Assembly: GCF_031458255.1 (NCBI RefSeq)
Contig: NZ_JAVDYC010000001.1
Coordinates: forward strand, 124,001 to 188,000
Source: Catenuloplanes niger
GTDB taxonomy: Bacteria; Actinomycetota; Actinomycetes; Mycobacteriales; Micromonosporaceae
Direction: 5' to 3'
DNA: 64,000 bases
The notes beneath the pieces are model-generated. The model saw only the letters and a program-made list of their open reading frames with translations. It was not told where the DNA came from and did no database searches. Shown here one piece after another: positions 9,071-21,400 of this stretch (position 1 is its first letter; every line of letters starts with the position of its first letter). A program made the translations under genes and the position numbers.

Positions 9071-9154
9071 GGCGGTGGATCAGCCGATGGAAGGCATGGT
9101 CAGTGCTTCGGCCTGGATCACCGCCGGTTCGTGGCGCATCGACTTTTGTCGATT

Positions 9155-9166
9155 GCAAACGTTTTC
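9155..9166. promoter_or_regulatory. Second LacI/CcpA-type operator candidate upstream of the metalloprotease
   Basis: GCAAACGTTTTC is a dyad matching at 5 of 6 positions around CG, close to the general LacI/CcpA operator form. It sits about 100 bp further upstream than the palindrome at 9051. Confidence 0.45.
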
Positions 9167-9380
9167 GGGACTATAGCGCCATATGGGCAAGTCCCACAAC
9201 CATGCACATCTGTCAATGCCTGTCGAAGCTGCGCCGCTCGCCCTGGGCCGCGCCGGTGACCCGGCCACGCCGCCGCGACGGATCGGATCCTGGCCGCCTG
9301 CCGCCTGCCGGGAGCGTCGTCCCATGTCGGCCTCGGGCCGCCGGTCCCGCCGTGACCCGCACCGTCACGATGACGATGGC

Positions 9381-10382
9381 TCAATGGTCAGGTCGACTGC
9401 CGGTCTTGCCGAGATCGTCAACCGCGGGTGTCGACGGGGCACCGAACGATGCCGCGTAGTCGCTGGGGGTGTACCCGAAACGCTGCCGGAACGCGCGGGT
9501 GAGATGTGCGTGGTCGGCGAACCGCCACCGTGCGGCGATCGTCGAGAGCGCGAGGCGCCGGCCGGGCGAGGCGAGCGCCCGGTGGACCTGCTCCAGTCGT
9601 TGATCACGGATGTAGGCACTCGCCGATCGGCCCTCCGCGGCGAAGGCCCGCTGAAGCGTGCGGACGGAGACGTTCAGCTCACCGGCCAGGGTCATCGGGG
9701 TCAGATCGGGATCGGTGAGGCGCCTGTCGGCGAGCCGGCGCGCCGCGTCGGCGAGCGCGGCGCCCAGCCGGGGTTCCGTCTCGTCCAGGCCGCCGAGGCA
9801 CGCCGCACGGGCCAACTCGACGAGGGTCTCGCGGGCGGCGTCGATCCCCGCCGGCCCCAACCCCGCGACGGTCCGCTGGACCAGGGTGGCGTGCGCCGTC
9901 AGCAGCCGCACCTCGGCCGTGTCGGCCGGTCCGTCCGCCGGCTGGCCCCGCGTCATCGCCCCGAGGGCCGAGGACGGGACCACGAGCACTTGACCGACCG
10001 AGCCCGGCGCCGCGGCGAAGTGCGACAACCGGCCGGCCTGCACCGTGAACCTGCCGCCCCGTACCACCTGCTCCGCGCCGTTCCTGAGCCCGAGCCGCCA
10101 CTCGCCCCTGCGCACGATCCACAGCCGGACGTGGTCGTCGACGGCGACGGAACGGCCCGTCGTCCGCAGGGCCGTGGAGCTCTCCAGGGTGTTGAACAGG
10201 ACGTCGCGGACGCTGAACCCGCGCGAGCGGACGCGAAAGTCAGCCACCGTCGCCCGGCTGAACGGCGTCACCGGGAACCGGCTCCCGAGTCGGGACCTCC
10301 ACTCCCGGACGAAGTCCCGGTGAGCGTTCGAGCCGTGCACATCGAGGTGAATCGTGCCGGTCATGGTGTCGCGTATCTTCAA
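9381..10382 (-). CDS. AraC family transcriptional regulator
   Basis: DNA-binding activator of 333 residues. The C-terminal third has the two AraC helix-turn-helix units: LAGELNVSVRTLQRAF and the signature FADHAHLTRAFRQRFGYTPSDY. The N-terminal two thirds resemble the ligand-binding domain of the AraC-like group with WRLGLRNGAEQVVRGGRFTVQ. It is divergent from the alpha/beta hydrolase at 10471 across an 88-bp gap and is the obvious candidate to regulate it. Confidence 0.92.
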   Translation of the reverse strand: MKIRDTMTGTIHLDVHGSNAHRDFVREWRSRLGSRFPVTPFSRATVADFRVRSRGFSVRDVLFNTLESSTALRTTGRSVAVDDHVRLWIVRRGEWRLGLRNGAEQVVRGGRFTVQAGRLSHFAAAPGSVGQVLVVPSSALGAMTRGQPADGPADTAEVRLLTAHATLVQRTVAGLGPAGIDAARETLVELARAACLGGLDETEPRLGAALADAARRLADRRLTDPDLTPMTLAGELNVSVRTLQRAFAAEGRSASAYIRDQRLEQVHRALASPGRRLALSTIAARWRFADHAHLTRAFRQRFGYTPSDYAASFGAPSTPAVDDLGKTGSRPDH

Positions 10383-10470
10383 TCCGTCGTGACGTGCCGT
10401 TACAAGCGCATCCGGCCGCGGGGTTCATAGCATCTCCAGCGTAGATCAACCTATGCGTGGAGGTTCTCTC

Positions 10471-11139
10471 GTGAGCAAGGCTGTCGTGCTCGTGCACGGG
10501 GCTTGGCACGGCCCGTCCTGCTGGCAACCGCTGGTGGACGCCCTTGCCGGTGTTGACGTCCGGACCGTGGATCTGCCCAGTTCCGGTACCGACCCCGCGG
10601 CGCTGGGCGGGCTGGCCGAGGACGCCGCCGAGATCACGCGGGTGCTCGCCGGCATCGACGGACCCTCGATCGTGGTGGCGCACTCCTACGGCGGCGCGCC
10701 CGTCACCCAAGCCGTGGAAGCCGGCAGCGGCGTCGAGCACATCGTCTACGTCAGCGCGTTGCAGCTCGACGCCGGGGAATCCCTGCTCGGCCTGACCGGT
10801 GGACAGGTGCCGCCGTACTGGCGGGAACACGACGGATACGTCACCGTCGAGACGGCCGAACAGATCTTCTACGACGACCTGACTCCCGAGCGGACCGCGA
10901 CCGCGCTGGCCGGGCTCCGGCTGCAGTCGCGGTCGTCACTGGAGCAGCCGGTGACCCGGGCCGCCTGGCGAGAGGTGCCCAGCAGTTATGTCGTGTGCAG
11001 CGATGACCGCTCCTTCCCTCCGCAGGCGCAGGAGATGCTGGCTCACCGGGCGGACACCGTGCACCACGTCGCGTCCGGGCATTTTCCCTTCCTGAGGGAT
11101 CCCGAGGGGTTCGCCGCCCTGCTGCGCCCCCTGCTGTGA
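10471..11139 (+). CDS. Alpha/beta hydrolase, EstC-like small esterase
   Basis: Cytosolic hydrolase of 222 residues. The N-terminus KAVVLVHGAWHGPSCW carries the HG oxyanion motif, the nucleophile is in VVAHSYGG, and the catalytic histidine is probably in ASGHFPFLRDPEGF near the end. The GTG at 10471 was chosen over an in-frame ATG at 10453 because GGAGG lies between them with correct spacing to the GTG. Divergent from an AraC regulator. The substrate is not predictable. Confidence 0.85.
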   Translation: MSKAVVLVHGAWHGPSCWQPLVDALAGVDVRTVDLPSSGTDPAALGGLAEDAAEITRVLAGIDGPSIVVAHSYGGAPVTQAVEAGSGVEHIVYVSALQLDAGESLLGLTGGQVPPYWREHDGYVTVETAEQIFYDDLTPERTATALAGLRLQSRSSLEQPVTRAAWREVPSSYVVCSDDRSFPPQAQEMLAHRADTVHHVASGHFPFLRDPEGFAALLRPLL

Positions 11140-11283
11140 CGAAGCCAGGCCGGTCGCTCCCGCGTGCACGCACGACACCGGCGAGCTGCGTGCCCACCGC
11201 GCCGTCCGGCCCTTGACCACCCGCGGGCAGGACTGTTGAGAAAGCAGTCGCTGTCGCCAGGCGGAGCCACCACACTGTCCGCG

Positions 11284-12244
11284 ATGAGTGGCGATACCGG
11301 CGGATGGCACTACGCGAACCCGAACACCGTGCCCGGGGCGCTACAGCGGGGACTCGGCCGCGGCGCCCATCAGGTCGCGTCGACCTCGGACGCGTCAGAC
11401 CTGGTCACGGCCTGTCTACGACGTGACTACCGCTGGGACCGGCAGGTCGATGAGCGCGATGTCTACCTGGCACGACTCGTCCGCGACCTGCGGATGCCGA
11501 TCGCACCCGTCATTACCCGACTGTACGAAGCCCCGCCGCGCGACTCCGACGACGAGAACGCGTTCACGGTCGCCCTCGGGGTACTCGAGGCACTGGGCCG
11601 AGCCGACGTCGATGAGGCAGTCGAGGGCGTCCGCCGCTACGTCCGCCACGGCGCCCGTGAGCTACGCCGACGCCCGCCCGCGCCCGAGTTCCTCGACCTG
11701 GCCGAAGACCTCGCCGACAGGAGCACCGCGGGGCACGTGCACGGCGTCATCACAAAGCTGGGTGCACTCGCTCTTCCGGCTGCCCGCCGCTGGGCCGGCA
11801 CGGCCGGTCACCCACTGACCTGGACGGGCCTGCGGCTAATGGCCGCCCACGGCGACGCCACGGACGTTCCGGCTCTGGTCGCCGGCTTGGATTGGCTGGA
11901 CGCCCGCCCGGACGACCGGTGCGGTTACGACGAACTGGCCGGCGGCTTGGCCCGCATCGGCGGCCCCTCAGCCGCGACGACGCTACAGCGCCTGCACCGC
12001 CTGTGGTTCAGCCCGCACTCCTACGAACGGGCCTCCTGTCTACGCGCGCCGGCCACGCTCGACCCGGCCGGCGCGCAGCGCAAGATCATCGAAGGGCTGT
12101 GGGGACTGCGAGGCCGACGTCCGGCTACTGGCCGTGCAGCGAACGCCGCTGGACGATCGGATCCGCCAACGGCTGCGATACCTGCGCGACGACCCCATGG
12201 AGACGGCTGAGGTCCGTGCCGCGGCCACGGGTCGACTCGTCTGA
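11284..12244 (+). pseudogene. Helical-repeat (HEAT-like) protein gene with a 3' frameshift
   Basis: From the ATG at 11284 (MSGDTGGWHYAN) the frame encodes an all-helical protein with HEAT-like units (VTACLRRDYRWDRQVDER; VARRAGTAGHPLTW region; GGLARIGGPSAATTLQRL). At a run of four G's (12101-12104) the coding signal moves to another frame: reading one base further on gives DCEADVRLLAVQRT and a natural helical C-terminus ending MLETAEVRAAATGRLV-like sequence (exactly ...AEVRAAATGRLV) with a stop at 12242-12244. In the unshifted frame the last 35 codons are Arg/Pro-rich noise ending at 12210. A one-base insertion in the G run, or a sequencing error, explains this. Function unknown. Confidence 0.7.
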
Positions 12245-12456
12245 CACCCGGTCGATCGCACCGAGCCGCTGATCGGATGCTGCGGTGTGCACGTGTGGAC
12301 CGCGGCGCCGCCGCCCTCGCGCGGGCGGCTCCCGGCCGTGGACAGTCGGCGCAGAACGCGCGGGCGTGAAGTTCGTGTAAAACCTATGTGAACCAACCGG
12401 CCCTCGCGCACGTCATGCGGTGTCAGTACGCCTCGCAGCATGGTGGGGAGCCGAAC

Positions 12457-15400
12457 ATGGCCGGTACCGGCACGCTGGACCCGTTCACGTCGCTGTGCCC
12501 GGACGGGCGCCTGATCCCGCTCCACAACGGCGTGTTCTTCCATCCGTACCCGATGGGCACGCCGGTCAACGGCATCGCGCTCCAGCACGCCATGAACGCG
12601 GGCCGGGACGCGGACGGGCCGGCGTTCTTCATGGAGCACGAGGCGCTGGAGGACGTGGCGGCGCTGGGGACGATCCAGCGCGTGCTCCGCGACCTGCTGG
12701 ACGGGCTCGGTACCGGTGCGCGGATCACCACGGTCGCACCGCCCCGCGCGGCGGAGGCCATGGCGACGTGGTTGCGCGTCGCGGACATGACGGGCGTGCC
12801 GGTCAGCGTGCTGGGCGCGCCGCCGCTGGAGACGTCGGCGCGGGTGCTGGCCGTCGGCGACACGCTGCGCGTGCTGCCGAAAGGGCTCGCCGCGATGCGG
12901 GCCGTGCTGGGCACCGCGGCAGAGCTGGCGGCGGACGGCGCGACCCCCGCCTGGACCCGGCTGGAACGCCTGGTCGAGCGGGTCGCCGAGGCGCGCGAGG
13001 AACTGCGCGTCCCGGGCTCGGCCGCCGGTACGGAACTGTGGCGGGCCGGATATCAGCTCGCCGCCGGGCTGGTGCTCGGTGCGCCGGTCACGAGGGACCC
13101 CGCCGCCCTGGCCGAGGCGGCCCAGCCGATGCCGGTGGCAGACATGATGCGGCTGTTCGGCCGCGCGCCCGGCGAGCGGGTGACGGACCCGGCCGCGCTC
13201 GCCTCGACGCTGCTGACCACGCCGGGCGGCCTCGCGCTGGTGCACACGCCGGACGCGGCGGGCCGGCCGGCGCAGCTGCGGTGGCTGGTGTCCCACGACG
13301 GCCGGTTGTGGGCGGTGGACCTGGCCGGCGACCCGGCGGACGCGCTGACCCCGTTCGACCCGGACGACCCCGGCCACGCCGCGATGGTCACCGGTGGCAC
13401 CACCACCGTGCACGTGATCGCGCCGCCACCGCCGGCCGCGCCGCCGGCCCCGGACTCCTTCTTCGACCGGCCGACGAGCCTGGTGGACGCGCTCATCGAC
13501 GCGCCGCTCGGCCGGCGCGCCGCGGGCATGCTGCCGACCCGGCCCGCCCCCGCCCCGGCACCGGAGGGGTCGGTCACCTCCGGCGCGTCGGGACCCGAGG
13601 AGCTGATCCGCGCCCAACTCCAGGCGGTCGCCACCGGGTCGGCGACCACCACGCCGGAGCAGCACTTCGACGTGATCGACGACCTGCTGGGCAACCGGCT
13701 GCCGCCGATCCGGAAGCGTTTCCAGGACGCGTGGGACGCCGCCGACGCCGCCGTGCGGGCCGCCGACGCCGCCATCGGCGCGCACGACAGCCGTACGGCC
13801 GAGCTCGACCGGCGTGTTCCGGTGCTCCAGGCCCGGGTCGAGGAGGCCGGCCGGCGGGCCACCGCCGCCACCGACGCGCACGCGCAGGCCCGACAGAGGC
13901 TGGGGACCCTGCGTACCCGGTTGCCCCAGGCGATCGCGACCCGCGGTGCCGCGCAGCGAGCCGCCCGTGAGGCCGCGCAGCGGGCCGCTCCCGGCAGCGC
14001 ACCGGCGGGTCACGGCCAGCACGCCCGGGCGGCCGCGGCGGCGGCCCGGATCGTGGACGACATCACCGACGAGATCGAGTCGCTGGAGGAGCGGCTGCCG
14101 GAGCTGAGCACCGCCGAGCAGGACGCCGTCGCGCACGCGGCCGGGCTGCGCGACGAGCTGGCCGCGCTCACCGCGGAGCAGCACCGCATCCCGGGTCTGC
14201 GGGACCTGGACGTCCAGCGGCGGGACACCGCCGCCGCCGACCGGTCGAGGGCCGCCGCCGACCGGGACGTGGTCGACGCCCACCTGACCCGGTTCCGCGC
14301 ACAGGCCGCCGACTGGGCGACGCTGGAGATCGACGACCTGCGGCGCCTGATCGGCCGGATGGACGCGACCGACGCGGACGATTCCGCCGTGCGACGGGCG
14401 TACGACGACGCGGTCACCGCCGTGGGCGAGATCTTCGACGGTGCGGCCACCCTCACCCCCGGCCAGGTCGCCCGGCTGGCCTACCTGGCGTACCTGGACG
14501 GGTACCGCCGCGACACGGAGAACACGCACGAGACCGGGGCGTCGAAGCTGCGCGACGGCTACGCCCGGCACGTGAGCCGCCTCTCCGGTTACCTGGCCTC
14601 TCCGGTGCCGGACGACGAGCCCGGCGCCCTGGCCGCGCGGCGCGCCGACCTGGACCTGTGGAACGCGCTCGCCGCCCGCTTCGACGAGGTGCAGGCCGGG
14701 GCGGACCAGGCCCGTGCCGACGCGCTGCGGCTGGCCGATGACGAGGTGGCCCGCGCGGCCGGGGCCGGTGAGGTGCCCGACCTGTCCGGCGTGGCGGCGC
14801 GGGCGATGAACGTCGGCGATCGCCTGGCGGGCCTGCTGTGGCACGGCGACTCCGCCCCGGCCCGGGCGCTGCGCGCCGACCTGGGACGTACGGCCGGCGA
14901 GGTCGAGACGCTCAGGGCCCGGATCGAGCTGGCCACCGCGCCGCCCGCGTCGTGGTCCCTGCGCGACCGCAACGTCCTCGGTGACAGTCACGTCCGGGAG
15001 GTCGCGGCCACTCCCCCGGCCGAGATCCAGGCGCTGCGCACCAAGATCGAGCCGCATGTCGGCGAGTCGCCGCTGCCCTGGCGTTCCACCGGCACGCGGC
15101 TGGAGTCGTGGCTGCGCGACCACCTGACCCCACGTAGCGCGGCGCACTGGGAGCGCCTGATCGACGCCGGCGTGTCGGAGGACTTCAACGGCCGGCACGT
15201 ACGCATCTTCGTCCAGACCCGGAACGAGCGGTACCAGCAGCGCACCGACAAGCCGGCCGAGGGCTTCCTCGAGTTGCAGCTGCGGCTGGCCGAGCAGGGT
15301 TTCACCCGGTCGGTCGGCGGTGCCCGCTCCTGGAACCTGCCGCTCGGTCTGACGTTCGTGATGAGCGTGGCCAACGAGACCATGCAGGCACTGATCGGCC

Positions 15401-18400
15401 CGATCACGCGGTTCTTCATGGGCGGTGCCCGGCGCTGGGCGCAGGCGACGAGCACCCGGGTCGGCGCGGACAACTTCGGGTTCGCCAGCGACTGGGGGAT
15501 GCTCCGGTACGGCGCGGACGCCCGGGTGGTCGTGGAGGTCGACGGCGTCACGGTGGCGACCCATGATTTGAACGACCACCTGGTGGTCCTGGTGTCGGAG
15601 CTGTTCTCCAGCGAACGCGACGCCGTGGACCCGACCACGGTCGGCGAGCCGACGCCGGTGCGGAACCCGGCCGCCCTGCACGAGGTCGACCACACGGTGA
15701 ACGCGGTCGACTTCGAGGACCCGCTCATCGCGCTGCGGGACAAGCTGCGTACCGAGCCCGGGTTCGAGCTCGACGCGGCCCGGGCCGCGCGTCTCGTCGA
15801 CCGGTTCCGGGAACAGATGCTCAACCCGCGGCGCGCCAAGGAACAGAACCAGTGGTGGTCGTCGAACAGCTGGGTGTCCCCGCACGTCTCGATGAGCGCG
15901 GGCCGCGGCCGGCACATCGACGGTCACCTGCGCGCCGGCGGGCAGCTGATCGACCTGCGCCGGCTGACCACCACCGCGGACGCGATGATCCGTAACGACA
16001 TGGTCGGTACCACCATTCAGATGTCCGGGAAGGGCGCCAGCTCGCAGGCGGGTCGCCGGGTCGGCTTCGAGTGGCCGCTGAGCTTCGGTGACCACCTGGT
16101 GCTGCCGCGCTGGGACGTCGGGTTCCTGACCACCAGCCGCGAGGTCGACCGTACGTCCACGGTGGAGTCACTGGCCCGCAACACCTACACCCGCAAGGAC
16201 AAGCTGGTCCGGTACGTCGCGACGGTCGCCGCCGACCTGACGCTGGACTCCAACCTCGGTCAGGTGAGCGTGCGGCGCAACACGCTCATCGAGCTGGCCG
16301 TGCCCGAGTCGCACGTGGCCGCGTTCGAGGAACGGATCATGGCGACGCCGGTGCTGCGGGAGGCGTTCAGCCTGCCGAAGGACTCGGTCGTCCGCCCGGC
16401 GGGCACCCCGGCGGCGAGGGCGTTCCCCCGCAAGGGCGCGGCCACCCCGTACGACCTGCGGGCCCTGGCCGAGGACCGGGTGCTGGAGTTCGTGCTGCCG
16501 GAGGGCTACGTCCGGGACGGGCGCTGGGCCTGGGCGGAGAACCACCGGAACGTACGCTTCAGCGCGCCGGGCGACAACTACGCGGGCGTCGAGGACGTAC
16601 CGGACGTCCGGTACACCGTGGACCCGGCCGCGCCGGCACCGGTCATCGGCGCCACGGTGTTCACCAAGGGCACGGTGTTCGCCGCGGGCGACGCGAACGG
16701 GCGGCCGGAGGTGGTGTCGGCCGAGTACGTGCGGAACCCGGCGTACCGGCCCACGGCCACGACCGCGCCGAACGGCCGGACGGCGGCCGCGGAGCCGTGG
16801 GACGCGCGCGGGGTGCGGGACGCCACGGACCTGTTCATGCTGGTGAAGAAGGGCCCGATCGAACTGGCCGTGGAGGGGCGCGCCGCCCCGCTGGGATCGG
16901 TGGCCGAGCTGCCGCGGTCGCTGCGGCTCCTCGCGCTGTTGCACGCGGACATCCACCTGCGTGGCGACGGCCAGACCGGTCCGGCCAGCCCGGCCACGTA
17001 CCGTTATCTGATCAACGACCGTGGCATGGTGACCGCCGCGATCCCGGTCGGGGCGGACGGCGCGACCGGACGGCCGGTGCCCAACCCGGCCCTGCACCTG
17101 CCCACGCCGCCCACCCGGCAGGTGCCCGAGGACCGCGCGCTCGCCTCCGTCCAGGCGTTCCTGGACAGGCTGAGCAACCACTCCTACGCGCAGATGCAGC
17201 TCGCCGAGGGCGTCCCCGCCGCGATCCGGACGCTGCTGGAGCACGATCCGGCGGTCGAGCTCATCGACCGGACCGGCAACCGGCTGCCGGGTCAGACGCT
17301 GCCGCCGTCGGCTCCGGTGGCCGCGGCGGACGGCACGATCCCGCCGATCCCGGCCGGCGTGCGCCGGCACGTGGTCGCCGCGGACGGGTGGGTGACCGGT
17401 GACCTCGAGCCGCTGTCCGGCCCGACGCGGGAGCCGTGGGCGCTCGCCGCCAGGGGTGGTCTCGGCCCCGGCACCATGCGGGAGATGCCCGGCGCGGAGC
17501 TGATCTTCCCGGACGTGCTGCTGCTGGTCTCGCAGCAGATGAAGGCGGTGGGCCGGAAGCTGAGGAAGGGCGCCCGGCAGGCGCGCTTCTTCGAGCTGGC
17601 GCTGAAGTTCGGCGTGCCCGGCATGCGCGCGAAGCAGCGGACGCTCTTCGACGGCGGCATCACGGACGTCTACACGGTCGGCAAGTACACCTTCCACGTC
17701 AATCTGACCGCCGTCTTCGACGAGCTCCGCAGCTCCCGGACCGTACCGGACTTCCTGGTCGACACCCGCGGCGTGGGCCGGTCCACCGACGCGATCCGTG
17801 AGGCGCTGGCCCGCCGATTCGGCACCCGGGTGGACTTCGCCGGCCGGTTGAGCGTCAAGGACTTCTTCGGCATCCGGGTCAAGCTGGCGGACCTCCAGGT
17901 GATGTGGGAGCGGGAGAACGCGAACGCCGTCGCGCTGGCTCAGGCCGCCAGCCGCCGCCGCAAGGTCAACGGTGATGCCACCGAGTTCGGCTACGGCGTG
18001 AACTACCAGCTCACCGTGGCCGTGACGGACCGGAAGGGCAATCTGGTCAAGCCGGTGAGCTCGCGGTCGTACAGCGGCAAGGACTTCTGGGCGCCGGTGC
18101 GGGTGGGCGCGGAGGACCTCGCACCGGCGCCGGGCAGCCCGCACCGCCAGGCGGACCTCATCCCCAAGAACGAGGCGCTGACCCGGCTGACCGCGACGGA
18201 GGCGGACGCGGTGCAGCGGTGGCTGGCCGGGGAGAGCCCGGCGAGCCTGGTGTCCGGTGTGGACGAGGGAACCGCCGGCATGTACGTGTGGCTGAACCGG
18301 GTCGGGATGCTGGCCGAGGCGATGCAGCGGTTCGTCGACGGCGTGGACGGCGGGCGCACCCCGGCCCCGACCGAGCTGGACACGATGCTGCGCGACCTGG

Positions 18401-21400
18401 CGCCGGGCGCGAGCCGGATCGGCCTGGAGTCCGGCATCGCGGAGGGCATCACGCCGGACTTCCTGGAGCCGCACGCGGACAAGCTGATGACCCGCACCGG
18501 GTTCGTGGTGCCGCTCGGGCGCCGGGACGGTGCCGTCCGGCAGTTGCGCCTGCACCTGGTGCCGGCGAATCCACGTTTCACCCAGCCCACGGACACCGCG
18601 AGCCAGCGTGACTACGGCGAGGTCGGTGGCGAGGCCGGCGCGACAGCGATGCGCGGGTACACGCTCCAGGCCACGGCCGGGCCCGGTGGCATCTTCCAGT
18701 TCGGCTCCGGCTCCGGCGCGGCACCCGGCGCCGACTCCGCACAGGGATCCAACTACGCCCCGCAGACCGGTGCGGCGGCCGAGCAGCCGGTGCCGGCGGC
18801 GAGCCGTGGCGCCGACCACGTCAACGTCGCGGTCGACGTGACCGGGGCCCGGCAGAGGAGCACGGTGACGGGTACCCGGGTCGGTGGCCGGGAGGCCAGC
18901 CGGGCCCTGTACAAGGGCCGCTCCTACAGCCACTCGGCCGACGCGATCCTCGTGGTCTCCTACGAGCGCTTCTCCGGCGGCACGATGCAGCGTTCCCGGT
19001 TCGACCTCAAGCTGGCGCACGGCCTGGAGATGTCCACGCCGCACGTGCTGGCGAAGTCGCTGGGCCTGCCGATCCCGGCGAGGGATGAGCGGGACATGCC
19101 CCCGGCGACGTCCGTGCTGGTCCCGGTGGACCGGGAGCTGGCCTTCGCCGCCGCGCCGGTGGAGAAGGTGACCGCCTACGTCACCCGGCAGGAGACGGTG
19201 GGTGGCGAGAGCCGGACGGTGCGCAAGGACGTCCTCGCGACGGTCCGGGACAACCTCCGGGCCATGAAGGTCAACGTGGACGACCCGGACATCATGAACG
19301 CGCTGGAGCACACGTTCCGCACCTCGTCGGTGCGCAACCACTACCGGGCCGTACGCCGCGACGGTCTCCATCTGATGATCACCATCAACCGGGCGCTGGG
19401 CGGTGTCCGGCGGATCGGCGTCCGGCTCACCGCGGTCGAGGGCCCCCTGGAGTACGTGCGGCCCCGCCCGGACGTCAAGGGCACCATCAGCGGCATCTCC
19501 ATCGGACAGCGGAGCCGGACCGAGGCGCTGGGCTACAGCGCCAAGATCGGCGTGGCCGGTGACGCGAAGTTCAACGCCGGCACGCTGCGCATGGGCGTCG
19601 GCACCGGTGCGGACGCCGAGGTGGGCCGGAAGAACGTCGACGCCGCCAACGACACCGACCTGTTCGTCCAGCGGGTGTCGCCCGCGGACCTCGACAGCCA
19701 GGAGTTCTCCGCCCGGGCACGGTTCAGGCTCGAGTTCTTCGAGGCGTCCGACCAGCCGCAGGTGCTGTCGTCCTTCGCCGACGGTGGCGCGTGGCTGGGC
19801 AAGGTCATGGACTCGGTGTCGGACGGCCGGCTGCGTACGGTGTTCCAGGGGATGTTCCCCGCCGCCAAGCCCCCGGTCCGGACGAGCGAGCTGACCGGCC
19901 AGGTGCACCTGCTCCCGCCGACCCACGTCACCAAGGACCGGGCGGCACCCGGCACATCGCCGCTCGCCGGCGTCGAGACCGTGCCCGAGACGATCGCCGA
20001 CCTGCCCGAGCCCACCGTCCGGGTCCTCGACGGCGAGACGCTCGGCGCGGCACTGGCGGCCCTGCGGCCCGACCTGGACCTCACCCGGCGGCTCGCCGCC
20101 GACCTGCAAGGGCTCGAGGTCTTCAACGTCGGGAAGTTCGCGGAGTGGCTGCCGGCCGCCCGGCAGCCCGGTGCCGAACGGTACGACACCGGCCGGCCGA
20201 TGCCGCACGTCCCCGGCTACGGGCACCTGTCCACCGCGTCGACGGCGGTGCAGACCGCGCTGCACAGCGAGAACGTGGCGCCGAACATGCACCGGCTGAT
20301 GACCGGGGAGTACGTCATCAAGGGTCACTCCGGCGACGAGTTCACCGTCCGTGCGGTGCTGCGCAACGGGCGCTGGCTGGACCGGGGCGGCTACGTCAAG
20401 ACGAACGTGCCGCTCACCGTGGCCGACCGGGTACGGCAACGGGAGACCCGGCGCGCGGCGGGCGTCCGCCCGGTGGAGATCGACATGGGCCCCCGGGAGG
20501 GTGACGCCAAACTGGTCGGGTCCACCAACCCGGCGCTCGGCGCGGCGGCCGCGCAGGGCGGCGCGAGCGCCTACACCGGCCTCTCCATCGACGTGGACAA
20601 GCACGCCAGCGACTACGACTACTTCCGGTTCGACCTGACACTGATCGGCACGTCCCGGAACGGCCGGTCATGGGTGCGCAGCGACATCCCGTTCGGCCTG
20701 CTCGCCCGCGTCCCCAGCGCGAAGGCGGCCGAGATCTTCCGGCCGGGCACCGAGAGCCTGGACATCGTCGACCATGCGCTGACCGTGGCGCTCGGCGACG
20801 TCGCCACGCCGGTCGGCGGCCGCCGGTTCCTGGCCGGGCAGCTCGCCGAGCGGCCCGCCACGGCCGCGCCCAACCTGCTGCGACCGGAGGAGCTGGAGGC
20901 GGCGGTGGAGCGCGTGCGCGCGTTCACCGCCGCGACCCAGGTGGCACCGACGCCGGCCGGCGCCGCGGAGCCGACCATGCTGCCGGAGGACTGCGTGGTG
21001 CGCGCGTTCGGCGCGTTCGTGGCGGTCCACCGCCGTACCGCGAACGCCGTCACGGACCTCGAGGGAGCCGGCGTCCGCGGCGCCGACGACCTGGCCCGGT
21101 CGCTGGGCGGCCGGTTCGTGCCGGTGGGCGACGCGGACACGCTGTGGAAGTACGTGGCCAACCGCCCCGGCAGCATGCTGGCCGTACGGTCCCCCGCGGA
21201 GTCGGCCGGCATGTCCCACCTGTTCTGGGCGATGTCGGTCGGCGGCGGCGAGATGCGCTGGCTGGACGGGCAGCGGCACGGTGCCTCGGACGCGCCGGCC
21301 ACGATCGGCACGATGCGGCAGAGCCTGCGCGGGGAGATCACCGGCCGGCACGCGCGACTGTTCCGCCAGCCCGGCACCGACGTGCTGCTGCTGGACGAGA

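Noticed and set aside
12040-20604. Very long open frames on the minus strand (1,351 and 1,478 codons) opposite the giant gene
   Set aside because: They are Arg/Val/Gly/His-rich, lack recognisable domains, and mirror the codon bias of the plus-strand gene; they are shadow frames of high-GC coding DNA.
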